Assembly (NCBI RefSeq): GCF_027857615.1
Contig: NZ_JAQIFT010000053.1
Location: forward strand, 1 to 58,213
Length of the DNA: 58,213 nucleotides
Direction: 5' to 3'
From: Holtiella tumoricola
GTDB taxonomy: Bacteria; Bacillota; Clostridia; Lachnospirales; Cellulosilyticaceae
In this document: piece by piece, positions 34,771-43,914 of the stretch
How positions within the stretch are numbered: the stretch's first letter is position 1
Layout of the letters: every line of letters begins with the position of its first letter
Made by a program: the position numbers and the translations under genes
The notes under the pieces: model-generated
What the model was told of the DNA's origin: nothing
The model's input: only the letters and a program-made list of their open reading frames with translations
Databases searched by the model: none

Positions 34771-35457
34771 TCATCCCATGTATCTATACATATATACAAA
34801 TTTAAATCCGAAGCTTGAACTTGTAGCAAAGAATATAGACCATGGAAACTTAAGCATACGGGGTGACTCTAGCATACACAAGTAGCGTTCACCATTGATC
34901 TCTACGATAGGTTCCATACCTTCTTTTAAGATCGTTAATTGTTCTTTATTTTTTTCTGCGTATTTACATAGTTCTACTGTAAAATCATGACGATTGATAA
35001 TGGGTTCATCTGGTTCAAACCATTTTTCACTATTAGGAGGTATAGTTGCTTTAATTCTCGTTAAGAAATCTCCTTTAAGACTTCCAAACTTTCCTCCTCC
35101 TTTTTCTAACCTATCTATTTTACTCAAATAATAATTTGCATTTATTAAATTATAATTTGTATCTTTTTCTATTATTTCTTTTGCTATACTTACCCATGAA
35201 GATGTTTTAGAATTGCCTTTTTCTTGTAACTTCTGAAGTTGTTGTTCTAGACATTTATTAAGTTGTAAAATACCTTTTTGCATCCACAAAATATCTTTAT
35301 GCGTAACATCTAACTTTCTCATCAGCTGGATTTTTTTAATGGTATCTACATCTTGTGCCTCATAGTCTTCTTTTTGTTTTAATAAATCTTCTTTTCTTAG
35401 AAAAATGATTTCACCTTTTGTAAGATTAGTTTGTTGTGCGAGTTCTTGTATTTTCAT
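34771..35457 (-). CDS. MerR-like regulator (left flank of the pectin locus)
   Basis: 228-residue regulator with a degenerate MerR DNA-binding part: MKIQELAQQTNLTKGEIIFLRKEDLL keeps the helix-turn-helix length but lacks the R-x-Y-x-x-G-L core. A coiled coil follows, then a C-terminal domain of about 90 residues with WFEPDEPIINRHDFTVELCKYA and MEPIVEINGERYLCMLESPRML. That domain is nearly shared with the regulator at 52760-53458, so they are paralogs. The start at 35457 follows GGGAGG; the frame from 35529 covers the promoter. The ligand is unknown. Position next to the pectinesterase gene suggests a local role. Confidence 0.75.
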   Translation of the reverse strand: MKIQELAQQTNLTKGEIIFLRKEDLLKQKEDYEAQDVDTIKKIQLMRKLDVTHKDILWMQKGILQLNKCLEQQLQKLQEKGNSKTSSWVSIAKEIIEKDTNYNLINANYYLSKIDRLEKGGGKFGSLKGDFLTRIKATIPPNSEKWFEPDEPIINRHDFTVELCKYAEKNKEQLTILKEGMEPIVEINGERYLCMLESPRMLKFPWSIFFATSSSFGFKFVYMYRYMG

Positions 35458-35479
35458 GTAAACTCCCTCCCTTTCCTTA

Positions 35480-35510
35480 ACCCTACACCTTCCACCAAGT
35501 AGAAAGTCAA
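35480..35510 (-). promoter_or_regulatory. MerR-type promoter/operator of the left regulator
   Basis: TTGACT (35510-35505) and TAGGGT (35485-35480) are 19 bp apart, the long spacing typical of MerR-controlled promoters. The spacer carries an imperfect dyad, CTTTCTACTTGGTGGAAGG (35506-35488), near-identical to that at 53507-53489. Confidence 0.65.
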
Positions 35511-35530
35511 TACTTTCTTCAACATTCATA

Positions 35531-36457
35531 TCATTTTTCTAAACTTTTTATTGCTTTTTTAATCTTACTTACTTCATCTTGTATTATTTTCACTTCTTCT
35601 ATTGTTACATATGTTTGAAATAATCTTTTGGTCTCTTGCTCTGGCCATTCTGCAAAAAAATACGTTTTCTTTTTTTCTTGCCAAGGGTCAAAACCTTGCT
35701 TATGTATTCCTTTTCCCATAACGCATTCAAAAAACATTGATTTTCCATACCTACGCCATGGTCTACCTAAATATAGGTTTTGTTCTACCTGTGCATCTAT
35801 TATACACTTGTCAAAGTAAAATCCTAACTCATCTACATTTGTACTTGGTGCTGTTAAAAATCCTATTCTCTCTCCTCTTCCATACAAAATACAATTTGAA
35901 AAAATTCCATTGCCACCACCAAATATAAAGTCAATATCTCCTTGTATTTCACAATTTTCATAGAATTGATAACTTTGTATTCTGGGGGTATCTTGCCTTG
36001 GTCCTAAAAAGCCATCTACTACTCTTTCTTTATCTGGTAATGGCCCTAAAAATAATGTATCTTGATAAGAAATCAATCTGACATACTTCATATGAACATA
36101 TTTTGTATACACTGCTGCTGCCACTGCTTGCCCCACTTCATGCCCTTGACCTGCTTGGTTTTCAATAGTCAAATTTTCTACTTTTAAATAGTCTCCATCA
36201 AAAAATGCTGTATGACTTCGAAAGGTACCATATTTTTTTCCATCTAAATGAAGTTTAAAAGCACTATCATCCCAAATAATATAGGTTTGGTTCATTCCTC
36301 GTCCGATGAGGTGAAGCTTTCTTTTATTACATTCTATTTTTTCTCTATAAATGCCTTCATCTAAAATAAGTGTAAGTGCCTCATCATAATTGGTATACTC
36401 TAATGCCTCTGTAATCGTTTGAAATCTTCGTCCTTTGCCTACATAGATTACTGACAT
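35531..36457 (-). CDS. Pectinesterase (carbohydrate esterase family 8)
   Basis: Removes methyl groups from pectin galacturonate. The 308-residue right-handed beta-helix protein keeps the catalytic set: Q110 (GQAVAAAVY), Q132-D133 (YQDTLF), D176 (GDIDFIFGG), R232 and W234 (LGRPWR). There is no signal peptide, so it acts in the cytoplasm, presumably on imported methylated oligogalacturonides. It overlaps the end of the isomerase gene by 10 bp and is last in the pectin locus. Confidence 0.95.
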   Translation of the reverse strand: MSVIYVGKGRRFQTITEALEYTNYDEALTLILDEGIYREKIECNKRKLHLIGRGMNQTYIIWDDSAFKLHLDGKKYGTFRSHTAFFDGDYLKVENLTIENQAGQGHEVGQAVAAAVYTKYVHMKYVRLISYQDTLFLGPLPDKERVVDGFLGPRQDTPRIQSYQFYENCEIQGDIDFIFGGGNGIFSNCILYGRGERIGFLTAPSTNVDELGFYFDKCIIDAQVEQNLYLGRPWRRYGKSMFFECVMGKGIHKQGFDPWQEKKKTYFFAEWPEQETKRLFQTYVTIEEVKIIQDEVSKIKKAIKSLEK

Positions 36458-37269
36458 AACTTCTTTAAAAACATCGCCTCTTCTTTTCCGTTAAGTACCT
36501 CTACTTCTTCACGGATAATATGAAGTGGCTTGCCTAACTCCTTTAGTTTCTTAACTATATAGGGATAGTCTACTACAGAATTTTTAAAGTTCGCTTTCTG
36601 TAAAGTTCCTTTTTCATTAATAGTAACACCTTTCATATGTACCACTTCTATCTCATTACCTAATAAATTAAAGGTTTTATCCCATAGATCATGTTGTGTT
36701 GACACTTGACTTGCCCTTAATAAATTAACTGCATCAAAAGTAATTTTTAGATATTCACTTTTCATTGTATCAAGAAACTCCCTCGCAAGTTCAGGTGTAT
36801 TTAAAGTATGATAAAATACAGGTTCCACACACACATAAATCTCTAGCCGTTCTGCCTCTGGTAAAATTTCCTTCATAGATTTACTCAATTGCCTATATGC
36901 TTCTTGCCTTGTTGCTTGAGGCTGCTTATGCATAGATGTTGTCTCCGTTGCCACTTTAGAAACACCCATTTTTTTAGCTATATGTATACCTTGTATGAAG
37001 TTTTTAACAGCCTCTTTTCTTACTTCTTCATCTATTATTCCAAGTTCCATATATACGCCAAGGGTCTGAATCTCTATACCATTCACATCTAGCGCTACTT
37101 TTGTCCGTTCGATTAACTGATCCGTCACATCAAAATAAGAGTTTATGCCTAAAATAGCCTTTTGAAATGCAAGCATCACAGCTTCAAATCCATCTTCTGC
37201 AATACGTTTAAACAATACTTCAGGTACATTTCTTCCATAGTCATGTGCTCTGGCTCCTACTTTCAACAT
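36448..37269 (-). CDS. TIM-barrel sugar isomerase/epimerase-like protein
   Basis: 273-residue protein of the xylose-isomerase-like/AP-endonuclease-2 TIM-barrel family. Conserved metal-site blocks are visible (VATETTSM, IYVCVEPVFYHTLNTPE, ITFDAVNLLRAS, EVVHMKGV, HIIREEVE). Members isomerise or epimerise sugars or their phosphates. In this operon a role on a pectin-derived sugar, such as a side-chain or unsaturated uronate, is likely but unproved. The ATG at 37269 follows AAGGAGA; the upstream GTG in frame is rejected. It overlaps the MATE gene by 29 bp. Confidence 0.8.
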   Translation of the reverse strand: MLKVGARAHDYGRNVPEVLFKRIAEDGFEAVMLAFQKAILGINSYFDVTDQLIERTKVALDVNGIEIQTLGVYMELGIIDEEVRKEAVKNFIQGIHIAKKMGVSKVATETTSMHKQPQATRQEAYRQLSKSMKEILPEAERLEIYVCVEPVFYHTLNTPELAREFLDTMKSEYLKITFDAVNLLRASQVSTQHDLWDKTFNLLGNEIEVVHMKGVTINEKGTLQKANFKNSVVDYPYIVKKLKELGKPLHIIREEVEVLNGKEEAMFLKKLCQ

Positions 37270-38665
37270 ATACACTCTCCTTATTCATTTTCTTTTTTAT
37301 TTGTCTTACAACAATAATACTAACACCAAGCGCTAATATACCAGTTCCTATATTAGATACCATCATAACAATTCCAATGCTTTCTTGCCCATAGTCTGTA
37401 AATCTTTGTAGTACCCAAAGAACTGGAATACGTAAAATGAAAATTCTACTAAAATTAATAAGTAAAGTCAGCTTTGTATAACCATAGCCATATAGTAAAC
37501 TCATTACTGCCGAAAATAGCCCTAACGGAATCAATCCTGTTGCTTCATATTTATAAGTAAGTGCAATCAAATTGGCAAATTCTATATCTTTAGATGCAAA
37601 CAATCCTGCTATAGGTTGTAAGAACACTAAAGTTATAACATAACCTATAATACCTACAACCATGTTAATAATAGCAAGCTTATAAAAGGCTTCTATTGTT
37701 CTTTTGCTATTTCCTGCGCCAAGATTTTGACTAATAATAGCTGCTCCAGCTTCTTGTAAACCATTTTGTGGATTAGTTGTCATACCACCTATATTATTAG
37801 AAATTCCTAATGCCCCTACTATTAATGATCCATATATTGTAGACATCCCGTTAACTGCTACTTTTCCAAGTTGGAAGGTAGTTTTCTCTACAATAACTGG
37901 TAAACTAATTGAAAGCATTGGTGTTGTAACTTTCTTATTAAAAGCTACTGATTTTAATGAAAACCCAAACACTTCTCCTTTCCCACGATAAAAAATATGA
38001 TAGATACAAGCGAAAAAGATAACTAAATCACTTATAACAGTTGCTACGGCAATCATTACAATACCCATATTTAGACCATAGACAAACCACGCTGTAAGTG
38101 CTAATTTTACAATAATTGAACCTAAATTAAGCCAAAGAATTCTTACTGCATTTCCTCTTGCTCTTTCAATGGCAATATAGGCCGTATTAAACAATAGTAA
38201 CGTAATATCCACTAACGTTACTGAAAAGTACAATGTCCCTTCACTTATAAAATCATCAGGTGTACCTACTATATGCAAAAAAGAGGATGTAAAGGGAATC
38301 ATAACCAATAAGCCCATCCCAATACATCCACAAATAATAAACAAACTACTTACTCTTTTACGAACTAACTCATAGTCTCCTGCCCCATATGCTTCACTAA
38401 TTTTAATAGAACTTCCCATGGCTAAGCCACCACCAATTGAAGAAATCATAAGTGCCAATTGAGACAAGTAAGCAACTGCTGAAACTGTCAGTGGACTAAT
38501 ATGAGCTGCCATCATCGAATCAAGTATTTTAAAAATCTGATTAAGGCCTTGAAATAGAGCAAGCGGTGTTCCAATATATAGAATCACTTGCCATAAGTTA
38601 TCTTCCAAAATCATTTTACGTTTTTGGGCATCTTTCTGGGAAATGCCTTCTCTTACTTCATCCAT
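37241..38665 (-). CDS. MATE-family transporter
   Basis: 474-residue membrane protein with twelve predicted helices in two halves of the multidrug and toxin extrusion family (LYIGTPLALFQGLNQIFKILDSMMAAH ... GAAIISQNLGAGNSKR). MATE proteins exchange Na+ or H+ for organic cations or aromatic compounds. It overlaps genes on both sides (GH105 by 8 bp, isomerase by 29 bp), so it is a true member of the pectin operon and not a chance neighbour. Its job there is unclear: export of a toxic pectin-derived phenolic, or sugar movement. Confidence 0.9.
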   Translation of the reverse strand: MDEVREGISQKDAQKRKMILEDNLWQVILYIGTPLALFQGLNQIFKILDSMMAAHISPLTVSAVAYLSQLALMISSIGGGLAMGSSIKISEAYGAGDYELVRKRVSSLFIICGCIGMGLLVMIPFTSSFLHIVGTPDDFISEGTLYFSVTLVDITLLLFNTAYIAIERARGNAVRILWLNLGSIIVKLALTAWFVYGLNMGIVMIAVATVISDLVIFFACIYHIFYRGKGEVFGFSLKSVAFNKKVTTPMLSISLPVIVEKTTFQLGKVAVNGMSTIYGSLIVGALGISNNIGGMTTNPQNGLQEAGAAIISQNLGAGNSKRTIEAFYKLAIINMVVGIIGYVITLVFLQPIAGLFASKDIEFANLIALTYKYEATGLIPLGLFSAVMSLLYGYGYTKLTLLINFSRIFILRIPVLWVLQRFTDYGQESIGIVMMVSNIGTGILALGVSIIVVRQIKKKMNKESVYVESRSQST

Positions 38666-39806
38666 TATTTCGCCTCATTATTTCCGTAAAAGCAAGTAAT
38701 AGTGGTGCTACACCCTTTGCCTCATTTTCTACTACAGGCTCGCTAAAGTAATATGCCAAACTACCATCTCTATGCTCTTTTCCACCAAGACCTGCCACAA
38801 GACAAATGCCTCCAAGGACTGGCCGCCCTTCTTCACTGACTTTTAAATATGTCTGTGTCGTACCAAAGAAGGCTTTTTCACCATGTATTTCATAACGTTT
38901 AGGTAAAAAACCTAATCTTACTCCCTTTAAAATAGCATAAGCAATCAGCGCTGTACCACTTGTTTCTAAATAGTTTCCTTCTGCTTCTTGCTCGTTAATC
39001 ACTTGATAAAGCATTCCACTTGTATCTTGATAAGTTAAAATAGCATCAATAGCTTCCTGAAATTGAGCTCGCAGCATACGATACTCATAATAAAGTTGTT
39101 CATCTATCGCTTCTAAAGTATCCACCAATGCTACCACAAACCATCCCTGGGCCCTTAGCCAAAAATTTTTACTACAACCTGTTTCGTGATCTGCCCAATA
39201 CATTTTGCGACTTTCATCATATCCATGATAGTAGAGACCTGTTTTTTCATCTCTCATTCTTTTTCTTACATTCACAAACTGACGATAGGAGTCAAGACAT
39301 CCTTTTTTTCCATTGTATTTTGTCTCATATTCCATATAAAAAGGCTGCCCCATATAAAGTCCATCTAACCATACTTGATAAGGATAGATTTGCTTATGCC
39401 AAAAGTTCCCCTCTTTTGTACGTGGCATCGTATCTAATTGTCTACGAACAGTCTCCATTGCTTTACGGTATTTTTCCTTACCTGTCAGTTCATAGAGGCG
39501 AATTAAGTTTTTAGCAGGATTAATATGATCTATATTATACTCTTCTACTTCATATGTACGGATGCTACCATCTTCTTTTACAAAATAATCCATAAATGTA
39601 TCTGCAAAATCTAAGTACTTTTTATTACTTGTCTGATTATAAAGAGCAAGAATAGCTGTAATCATACATCCATCAATATAATTCCACTTATTCACCTTAC
39701 CGGAATTTATTTTTTCAATATTCCACATAGGATTTTGTGCATCCGAGTTATCTAACAAAAAATCTATATAATTTTTTAGTAATGTAGTGGTTTGTTGTCT
39801 ATCCAA
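38658..39806 (-). CDS. Unsaturated rhamnogalacturonyl hydrolase (GH105)
   Basis: Removes the unsaturated galacturonate left at the non-reducing end of pectin or rhamnogalacturonan oligomers by lyases. The 382-residue (alpha/alpha)6-barrel protein resembles YteR/YesR. The general acid is likely D148 in WLDGLYMGQPF, with DHINPAKNLIRLY and LRAQGWFVVALVDTLE as other family blocks. There is no signal peptide, so it is cytoplasmic. It begins 3 bp after the polygalacturonase stop. Confidence 0.92.
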   Translation of the reverse strand: MDRQQTTTLLKNYIDFLLDNSDAQNPMWNIEKINSGKVNKWNYIDGCMITAILALYNQTSNKKYLDFADTFMDYFVKEDGSIRTYEVEEYNIDHINPAKNLIRLYELTGKEKYRKAMETVRRQLDTMPRTKEGNFWHKQIYPYQVWLDGLYMGQPFYMEYETKYNGKKGCLDSYRQFVNVRKRMRDEKTGLYYHGYDESRKMYWADHETGCSKNFWLRAQGWFVVALVDTLEAIDEQLYYEYRMLRAQFQEAIDAILTYQDTSGMLYQVINEQEAEGNYLETSGTALIAYAILKGVRLGFLPKRYEIHGEKAFFGTTQTYLKVSEEGRPVLGGICLVAGLGGKEHRDGSLAYYFSEPVVENEAKGVAPLLLAFTEIMRRNNG

Positions 39807-39809
39807 AAC

Positions 39810-41363
39810 TTAGACCTCCTCAATTACAGGTACATTTTCAAGGATTAGTCTTTCTCCTTCTTGCCCTGTAATTTTTACATTTTCTAATACAATCTGCTCA
39901 ACATTTGTAGCAAAAAGCCCTACCTTACTCATTGGATCAATGCCCTCCATCATTGCAGGCATCCCCGGGTTGGCTCCTTCTAGAAAAGAAACTGAAACAT
40001 TGTGAAGTTCTATACTTTTAATAGGTTGCTCTTTTAAACCATAAAAAAACATGGCTGCGTACTCAGCATCTACACATGCAACATCTTGCAAAAGCAGTTT
40101 ACCAATTCGTGGTGTCATTTCATCTACCGGCAAAGCTTCTTTACTCGAAACATATTCACTTCTACCGTCAGGATCACAAAAATAATACATGTTGATAACA
40201 AATGGTGTTAATACCTTTTCCATACGTACATTTCTATAAACGACCTGATCAACAATGCTCATATTACCTCTTCCACGTCTTGTTTTCACACGTAAACCAC
40301 GATCTGTATTTCTTATTAAGCATTGTTCAATACATACATCTGTTATACCTGCAGATATCTCACTACCTATAACCACTGCACCATGTCCTCTTTCTAGTAA
40401 ACAATTACGTATCACTACATTTTTTGTTTGTTTTGGATGAAATTTACCCATATAGTATTTACCACTTTTCAAAGCTATACAATCATCACCCACCGAAATC
40501 ACAGTGCCTATAATTTGTACATTCTCACAACTTTCTGGATCCATTCCATCAGTATTTGGGCTATTATCAGGATTTTGTACCCTTATATTGAGGATATCAA
40601 CATTGTCACAATAATAAGGATGTATCGTCCAACATGGACTATTTTTAACTGTAATACCCAATAAGGTCACATGGTTACATCTATTCAAAAATATTGTCTT
40701 TGGACGCCATGCTCCTCTACGTACTTTTTCATTTTCCCACCAATCACTTGCATCAGCATTACCATTGATTTCGCCTTCCCCACAAATATTTAAATTTTTT
40801 ACTCCTACTGCTGTAATCAAGGCAGCATAGCTATCTAATGGGTTTCCTTCCCAACTTCCTAGATTTAAAGAATCTTTAAGCTCATCATCTTCAATCATCC
40901 CTGGTAAAATAGGATATCTATAACGCTCTACGCCTCCCAATAGTACTGCATCTTTTTCCAGATAAAGTGTCATATCACTTTTTAAAAATACAGGATAGGT
41001 TAAATAGACACCCGCCGGAACATAAACTGTTCCCCCTTCTGGACAACAAGATACTGCCGCTTGTAGTGCTAAAGTACAATCAGTTATACCATCACCTCTT
41101 GCCCCAAATAAAGTAATATCTAATACTGCTGCTTCTGCCGTTGTCTCAAATGTGATTGTTACCTTTTCATCTTGGCAATATATAGCTAGCTCATACTTTT
41201 TACTTGGTTTTAAATTATATATGGTAAAACAGTTATTGTTATACTCTCCATAAAACTCACCATCAACAAATACTTCAAACATATGATCTGTATAAAAACA
41301 GGTCTTACAATCTAATTCAAAAGTGCCACACCGTGCCATAATCTTTATAATCTTAACATTCAT
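39810..41363 (-). CDS. Polygalacturonase-like GH28 hydrolase with N-terminal Fn3-like domain
   Basis: Hydrolyses galacturonan backbone. In the 517-residue protein, residues 1-85 look like a fibronectin-type-III-like domain; the beta-helix follows. All GH28 marks are there: N270-T-D272-G, G-D293-D294, G-H327-G and R358-x-K360. No signal peptide is seen, so it should act inside the cell on imported oligomers. The ATG at 41363 follows AAAAGGA; a TTG 18 bp upstream is in frame but less likely. Confidence 0.95.
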   Translation of the reverse strand: MNVKIIKIMARCGTFELDCKTCFYTDHMFEVFVDGEFYGEYNNNCFTIYNLKPSKKYELAIYCQDEKVTITFETTAEAAVLDITLFGARGDGITDCTLALQAAVSCCPEGGTVYVPAGVYLTYPVFLKSDMTLYLEKDAVLLGGVERYRYPILPGMIEDDELKDSLNLGSWEGNPLDSYAALITAVGVKNLNICGEGEINGNADASDWWENEKVRRGAWRPKTIFLNRCNHVTLLGITVKNSPCWTIHPYYCDNVDILNIRVQNPDNSPNTDGMDPESCENVQIIGTVISVGDDCIALKSGKYYMGKFHPKQTKNVVIRNCLLERGHGAVVIGSEISAGITDVCIEQCLIRNTDRGLRVKTRRGRGNMSIVDQVVYRNVRMEKVLTPFVINMYYFCDPDGRSEYVSSKEALPVDEMTPRIGKLLLQDVACVDAEYAAMFFYGLKEQPIKSIELHNVSVSFLEGANPGMPAMMEGIDPMSKVGLFATNVEQIVLENVKITGQEGERLILENVPVIEEV

Positions 41364-41394
41364 ATCGCAATTCCTTTTCAACTAAAGTTTCATT

Positions 41395-42015
41395 CTAATG
41401 TACTACTTCTTTTTCCTTAAGTGTTCTATAAAGTGTACGTGCAAGAAATCCTTGAATAAAAGGTGCGACGCCTATAGATAAAAATAGTACATTTGCAAAT
41501 AAAGTAGACAAATTAAACCATATTGCCAACAACCAAAATATTATTAATTTAAGAGTGGAAAATGGATGTGCATATGCAATATAAAGTGATTTTTGTATAA
41601 TTTTCATAGCTGATAAATCTTCATACACTGTCAACGCTGCAAATCCATAAATTGCAAGCAATCCCACTGGTACCAGTAGCGCTGTACAAAGTATTGCCAT
41701 ACTTGTTGATATATCCCCTCTCACTACATAATTCCAATAATACAAATTAATAAGAAGCACAACCAAGCTTACACTCAATATCATCATCATACCCGTTCCT
41801 CGTTTCCAATGTTTACGAAAATAACTTAGATATAATGTAACTACCGAGTCTTCATTCCCACCTTTTCTAGCCAATGCTACACCATAAAGTGCAGTAGTTG
41901 ATGCACCTAATGTAATAATAGGTAAGCTGCATAAAAGCCAAATCAGATGTAACACAGTTACATCTGATACTTTTTTCAAGAAAATATAAATAGGCCCATC
42001 ATAATTAAACATCAT
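41395..42015 (-). CDS. DUF624/YesL-family membrane protein
   Basis: 206-residue integral membrane protein with four to five helices, of the YesL family (DUF624). It begins MMFNYDGPIYIFLKKVSDVTVLHLIWLLCSLPIITLGASTTALY, the typical start. Members always lie next to sugar ABC importers for plant polysaccharides; their role is unknown but probably in transport or regulation. It is 14 bp after the permease gene. Confidence 0.9.
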   Translation of the reverse strand: MMFNYDGPIYIFLKKVSDVTVLHLIWLLCSLPIITLGASTTALYGVALARKGGNEDSVVTLYLSYFRKHWKRGTGMMMILSVSLVVLLINLYYWNYVVRGDISTSMAILCTALLVPVGLLAIYGFAALTVYEDLSAMKIIQKSLYIAYAHPFSTLKLIIFWLLAIWFNLSTLFANVLFLSIGVAPFIQGFLARTLYRTLKEKEVVH

Positions 42016-42029
42016 TGCTTCCTCCTATT

Positions 42030-42887
42030 TTAACCTTTAACACCACCAGCAGAAATACCATCTACAAACTGACTTTGTGCCGCAAAGAATACTATAAGTG
42101 AAGGAATAATTGAAATGAGTGAAAGGGCTAAAATACGATTCCAATCAAATCCAGCATCAGCATCCATTGATAATTTTACAAAAATAGTAGCTGGTAAGTT
42201 TGCAGGTGTCTTAACATAAAGAAGTGGCCCCATAAAGTCATTTGATGACCACATAAATTGAAATAATGCACAAGATACCATTGCAGGACGTAACATAGGT
42301 ACAATAACTTTCGTCAATATCTTCCAATCATTACAACCATCTATTTTTGCTGCTTCATCAAGGTCCTTAGGAATATTACGTAAAAACTGAATAAGCATGA
42401 AAACAAAATATGTATCTACTGCGAATAAGGTTGGCACAATGAGTGGTAGGTATAATGGTGAATTTACCCACCCTAACTTGGTAAACATAGTATATTGAGG
42501 TACATTAAGTACAACTTGAGGTAGGAATAAAGTACTAATCATTAGTGAAAACATTAAGTTTTTCCCTTTAAAGTTATAGCGTCCAAATCCATAAGCTACA
42601 ATTGTAGAGGAAATGACCGTAAAAATCACTTTGGGAATAACGATCTTAAAGGTATTAAGAATCGCTTGCAGAATATTGATATTTCCACCATAGCTCTTCA
42701 TGGCATTCTTATAGCCTTCAAAAGTAGGATTCTGAGGAATGAGTCCCATATTCGTAAAGATCTCTGTATTATTTTTAAAGGTTGCACTAATCATCCATAG
42801 CAATGGATAAATCATAATAATCCCTACAATGATTAATACTGCATAAGAACAAAAAGTAATAAAACGTTTGCTTTTATTTGTAACCAT
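42030..42887 (-). CDS. Carbohydrate ABC transporter permease (MalG/YesQ type)
   Basis: 285-residue inner-membrane permease with six helices and the EAA loop (DEAAKIDGCNDWKILTKVIVPMLRP) that contacts the ATPase. It is the second permease of a CUT1 sugar importer, similar to B. subtilis YesQ/YtcP. No ATPase gene is in the window; such importers usually share MsmX/MsmK. Its start overlaps the stop of the other permease (TAATG). Confidence 0.95.
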   Translation of the reverse strand: MVTNKSKRFITFCSYAVLIIVGIIMIYPLLWMISATFKNNTEIFTNMGLIPQNPTFEGYKNAMKSYGGNINILQAILNTFKIVIPKVIFTVISSTIVAYGFGRYNFKGKNLMFSLMISTLFLPQVVLNVPQYTMFTKLGWVNSPLYLPLIVPTLFAVDTYFVFMLIQFLRNIPKDLDEAAKIDGCNDWKILTKVIVPMLRPAMVSCALFQFMWSSNDFMGPLLYVKTPANLPATIFVKLSMDADAGFDWNRILALSLISIIPSLIVFFAAQSQFVDGISAGGVKG

Positions 42888-43831
42888 TATTTCTTTCCTC
42901 CTTCCTCATCACCATAGTAAACCCAATATTTCTGACTAAAGAATGCAACACCTGATAAAACCATTACACAGATAAATAGTACCCATGCCATTGCACTTGC
43001 CATACCCATTTCATAGGTTTTAAATGCACGATTATAAATAAGTAGTGAAACTAATGTTGTAGAGCCTAGTGGTCCACCTTGTGTAATAACAAATGGTCCA
43101 TTGAACTCTTGAAAAGCTTGAACGAGTTGTGTTATTAAGTTATAGAAAATAACTGGAGTAATCATAGGGATTGTAATAGAAGTGAATTGTTTCCACTTAC
43201 TCGCTCCGTCAATGGTTCCTGCTTCGTATAAGTCTTCTGGAATCCCTTTTAGTGCAGCTAAGAAAATAACCATGGCTGATCCAAATTGCCAAATTCTTAG
43301 TAAGGTGATAACAAACATGGCCCATTTAGGATCACTAAGCCAGTTAGGTCCTTGAACACCAATAACTGCAAGCATTGCATTGATTAATCCATCATCTCTA
43401 AATAAAGATTTCCATAATACGGATATAGCAATGGATCCTCCTAAAATTGAAGGAATATAGTATGCTGTACGAAATGCATTAACGAATTTAAGTTTAAAGT
43501 TTAAGATGTAGGCAATAAATAATGCCATCATTAATTTAAGTGGTACAGTAAAAAAAGCATATTTAAAAGTTACAATTAGTGATTTACAGATATCTTCATC
43601 AGTAAAAATTTGTTTATAATTATCTAATCCCCAACTACTAATTCCTTGAAATAAATGATAATCTGAAAAGCTTAATATTAGTGAAGATACCATAGGATAT
43701 AATTTAAAAATTAAAAAACCTAAAACCCAAGGTGTAATAAATAGCCAACCCATATACTGACGTTCTATGCTTTTCTTCTTTACTTTTACTGTCTTACCTT
43801 GACTTACCTGAGTGTTTGCCTTCATAAGCAT
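42887..43831 (-). CDS. Carbohydrate ABC transporter permease (MalF/YesP type)
   Basis: 314-residue permease with six helices and an EAA loop (LYEAGTIDGASKWKQFTSITIPMITP). It pairs with the MalG-type permease. The N-terminal 30 residues are basic and cytoplasmic. G-rich Shine-Dalgarno (GGGGGG) precedes the ATG; an in-frame ATG two codons later may also serve. Oligogalacturonide or rhamnogalacturonide uptake is inferred from the operon. Confidence 0.95.
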   Translation of the reverse strand: MLMKANTQVSQGKTVKVKKKSIERQYMGWLFITPWVLGFLIFKLYPMVSSLILSFSDYHLFQGISSWGLDNYKQIFTDEDICKSLIVTFKYAFFTVPLKLMMALFIAYILNFKLKFVNAFRTAYYIPSILGGSIAISVLWKSLFRDDGLINAMLAVIGVQGPNWLSDPKWAMFVITLLRIWQFGSAMVIFLAALKGIPEDLYEAGTIDGASKWKQFTSITIPMITPVIFYNLITQLVQAFQEFNGPFVITQGGPLGSTTLVSLLIYNRAFKTYEMGMASAMAWVLFICVMVLSGVAFFSQKYWVYYGDEEGGKK

Positions 43832-43852
43832 ACTTCCCCCCTATTTTATTTA

Positions 43853-43892
43853 AAGCGGTTATGAAGCCGTATTGTATGCTAGATAACCGCTT
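43853..43892 (-). other. Intercistronic stem-loop between binding-protein and permease genes
   Basis: AAGCGGTTAT (43853-43862) pairs with ATAACCGCTT (43883-43892). On the minus strand no T-run follows, so it is probably a transcript-stabilising hairpin that lets the binding protein be made in excess. Confidence 0.55.
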
Positions 43893-43914
43893 ATGCTACT
43901 TCTATTAGTAAAAT

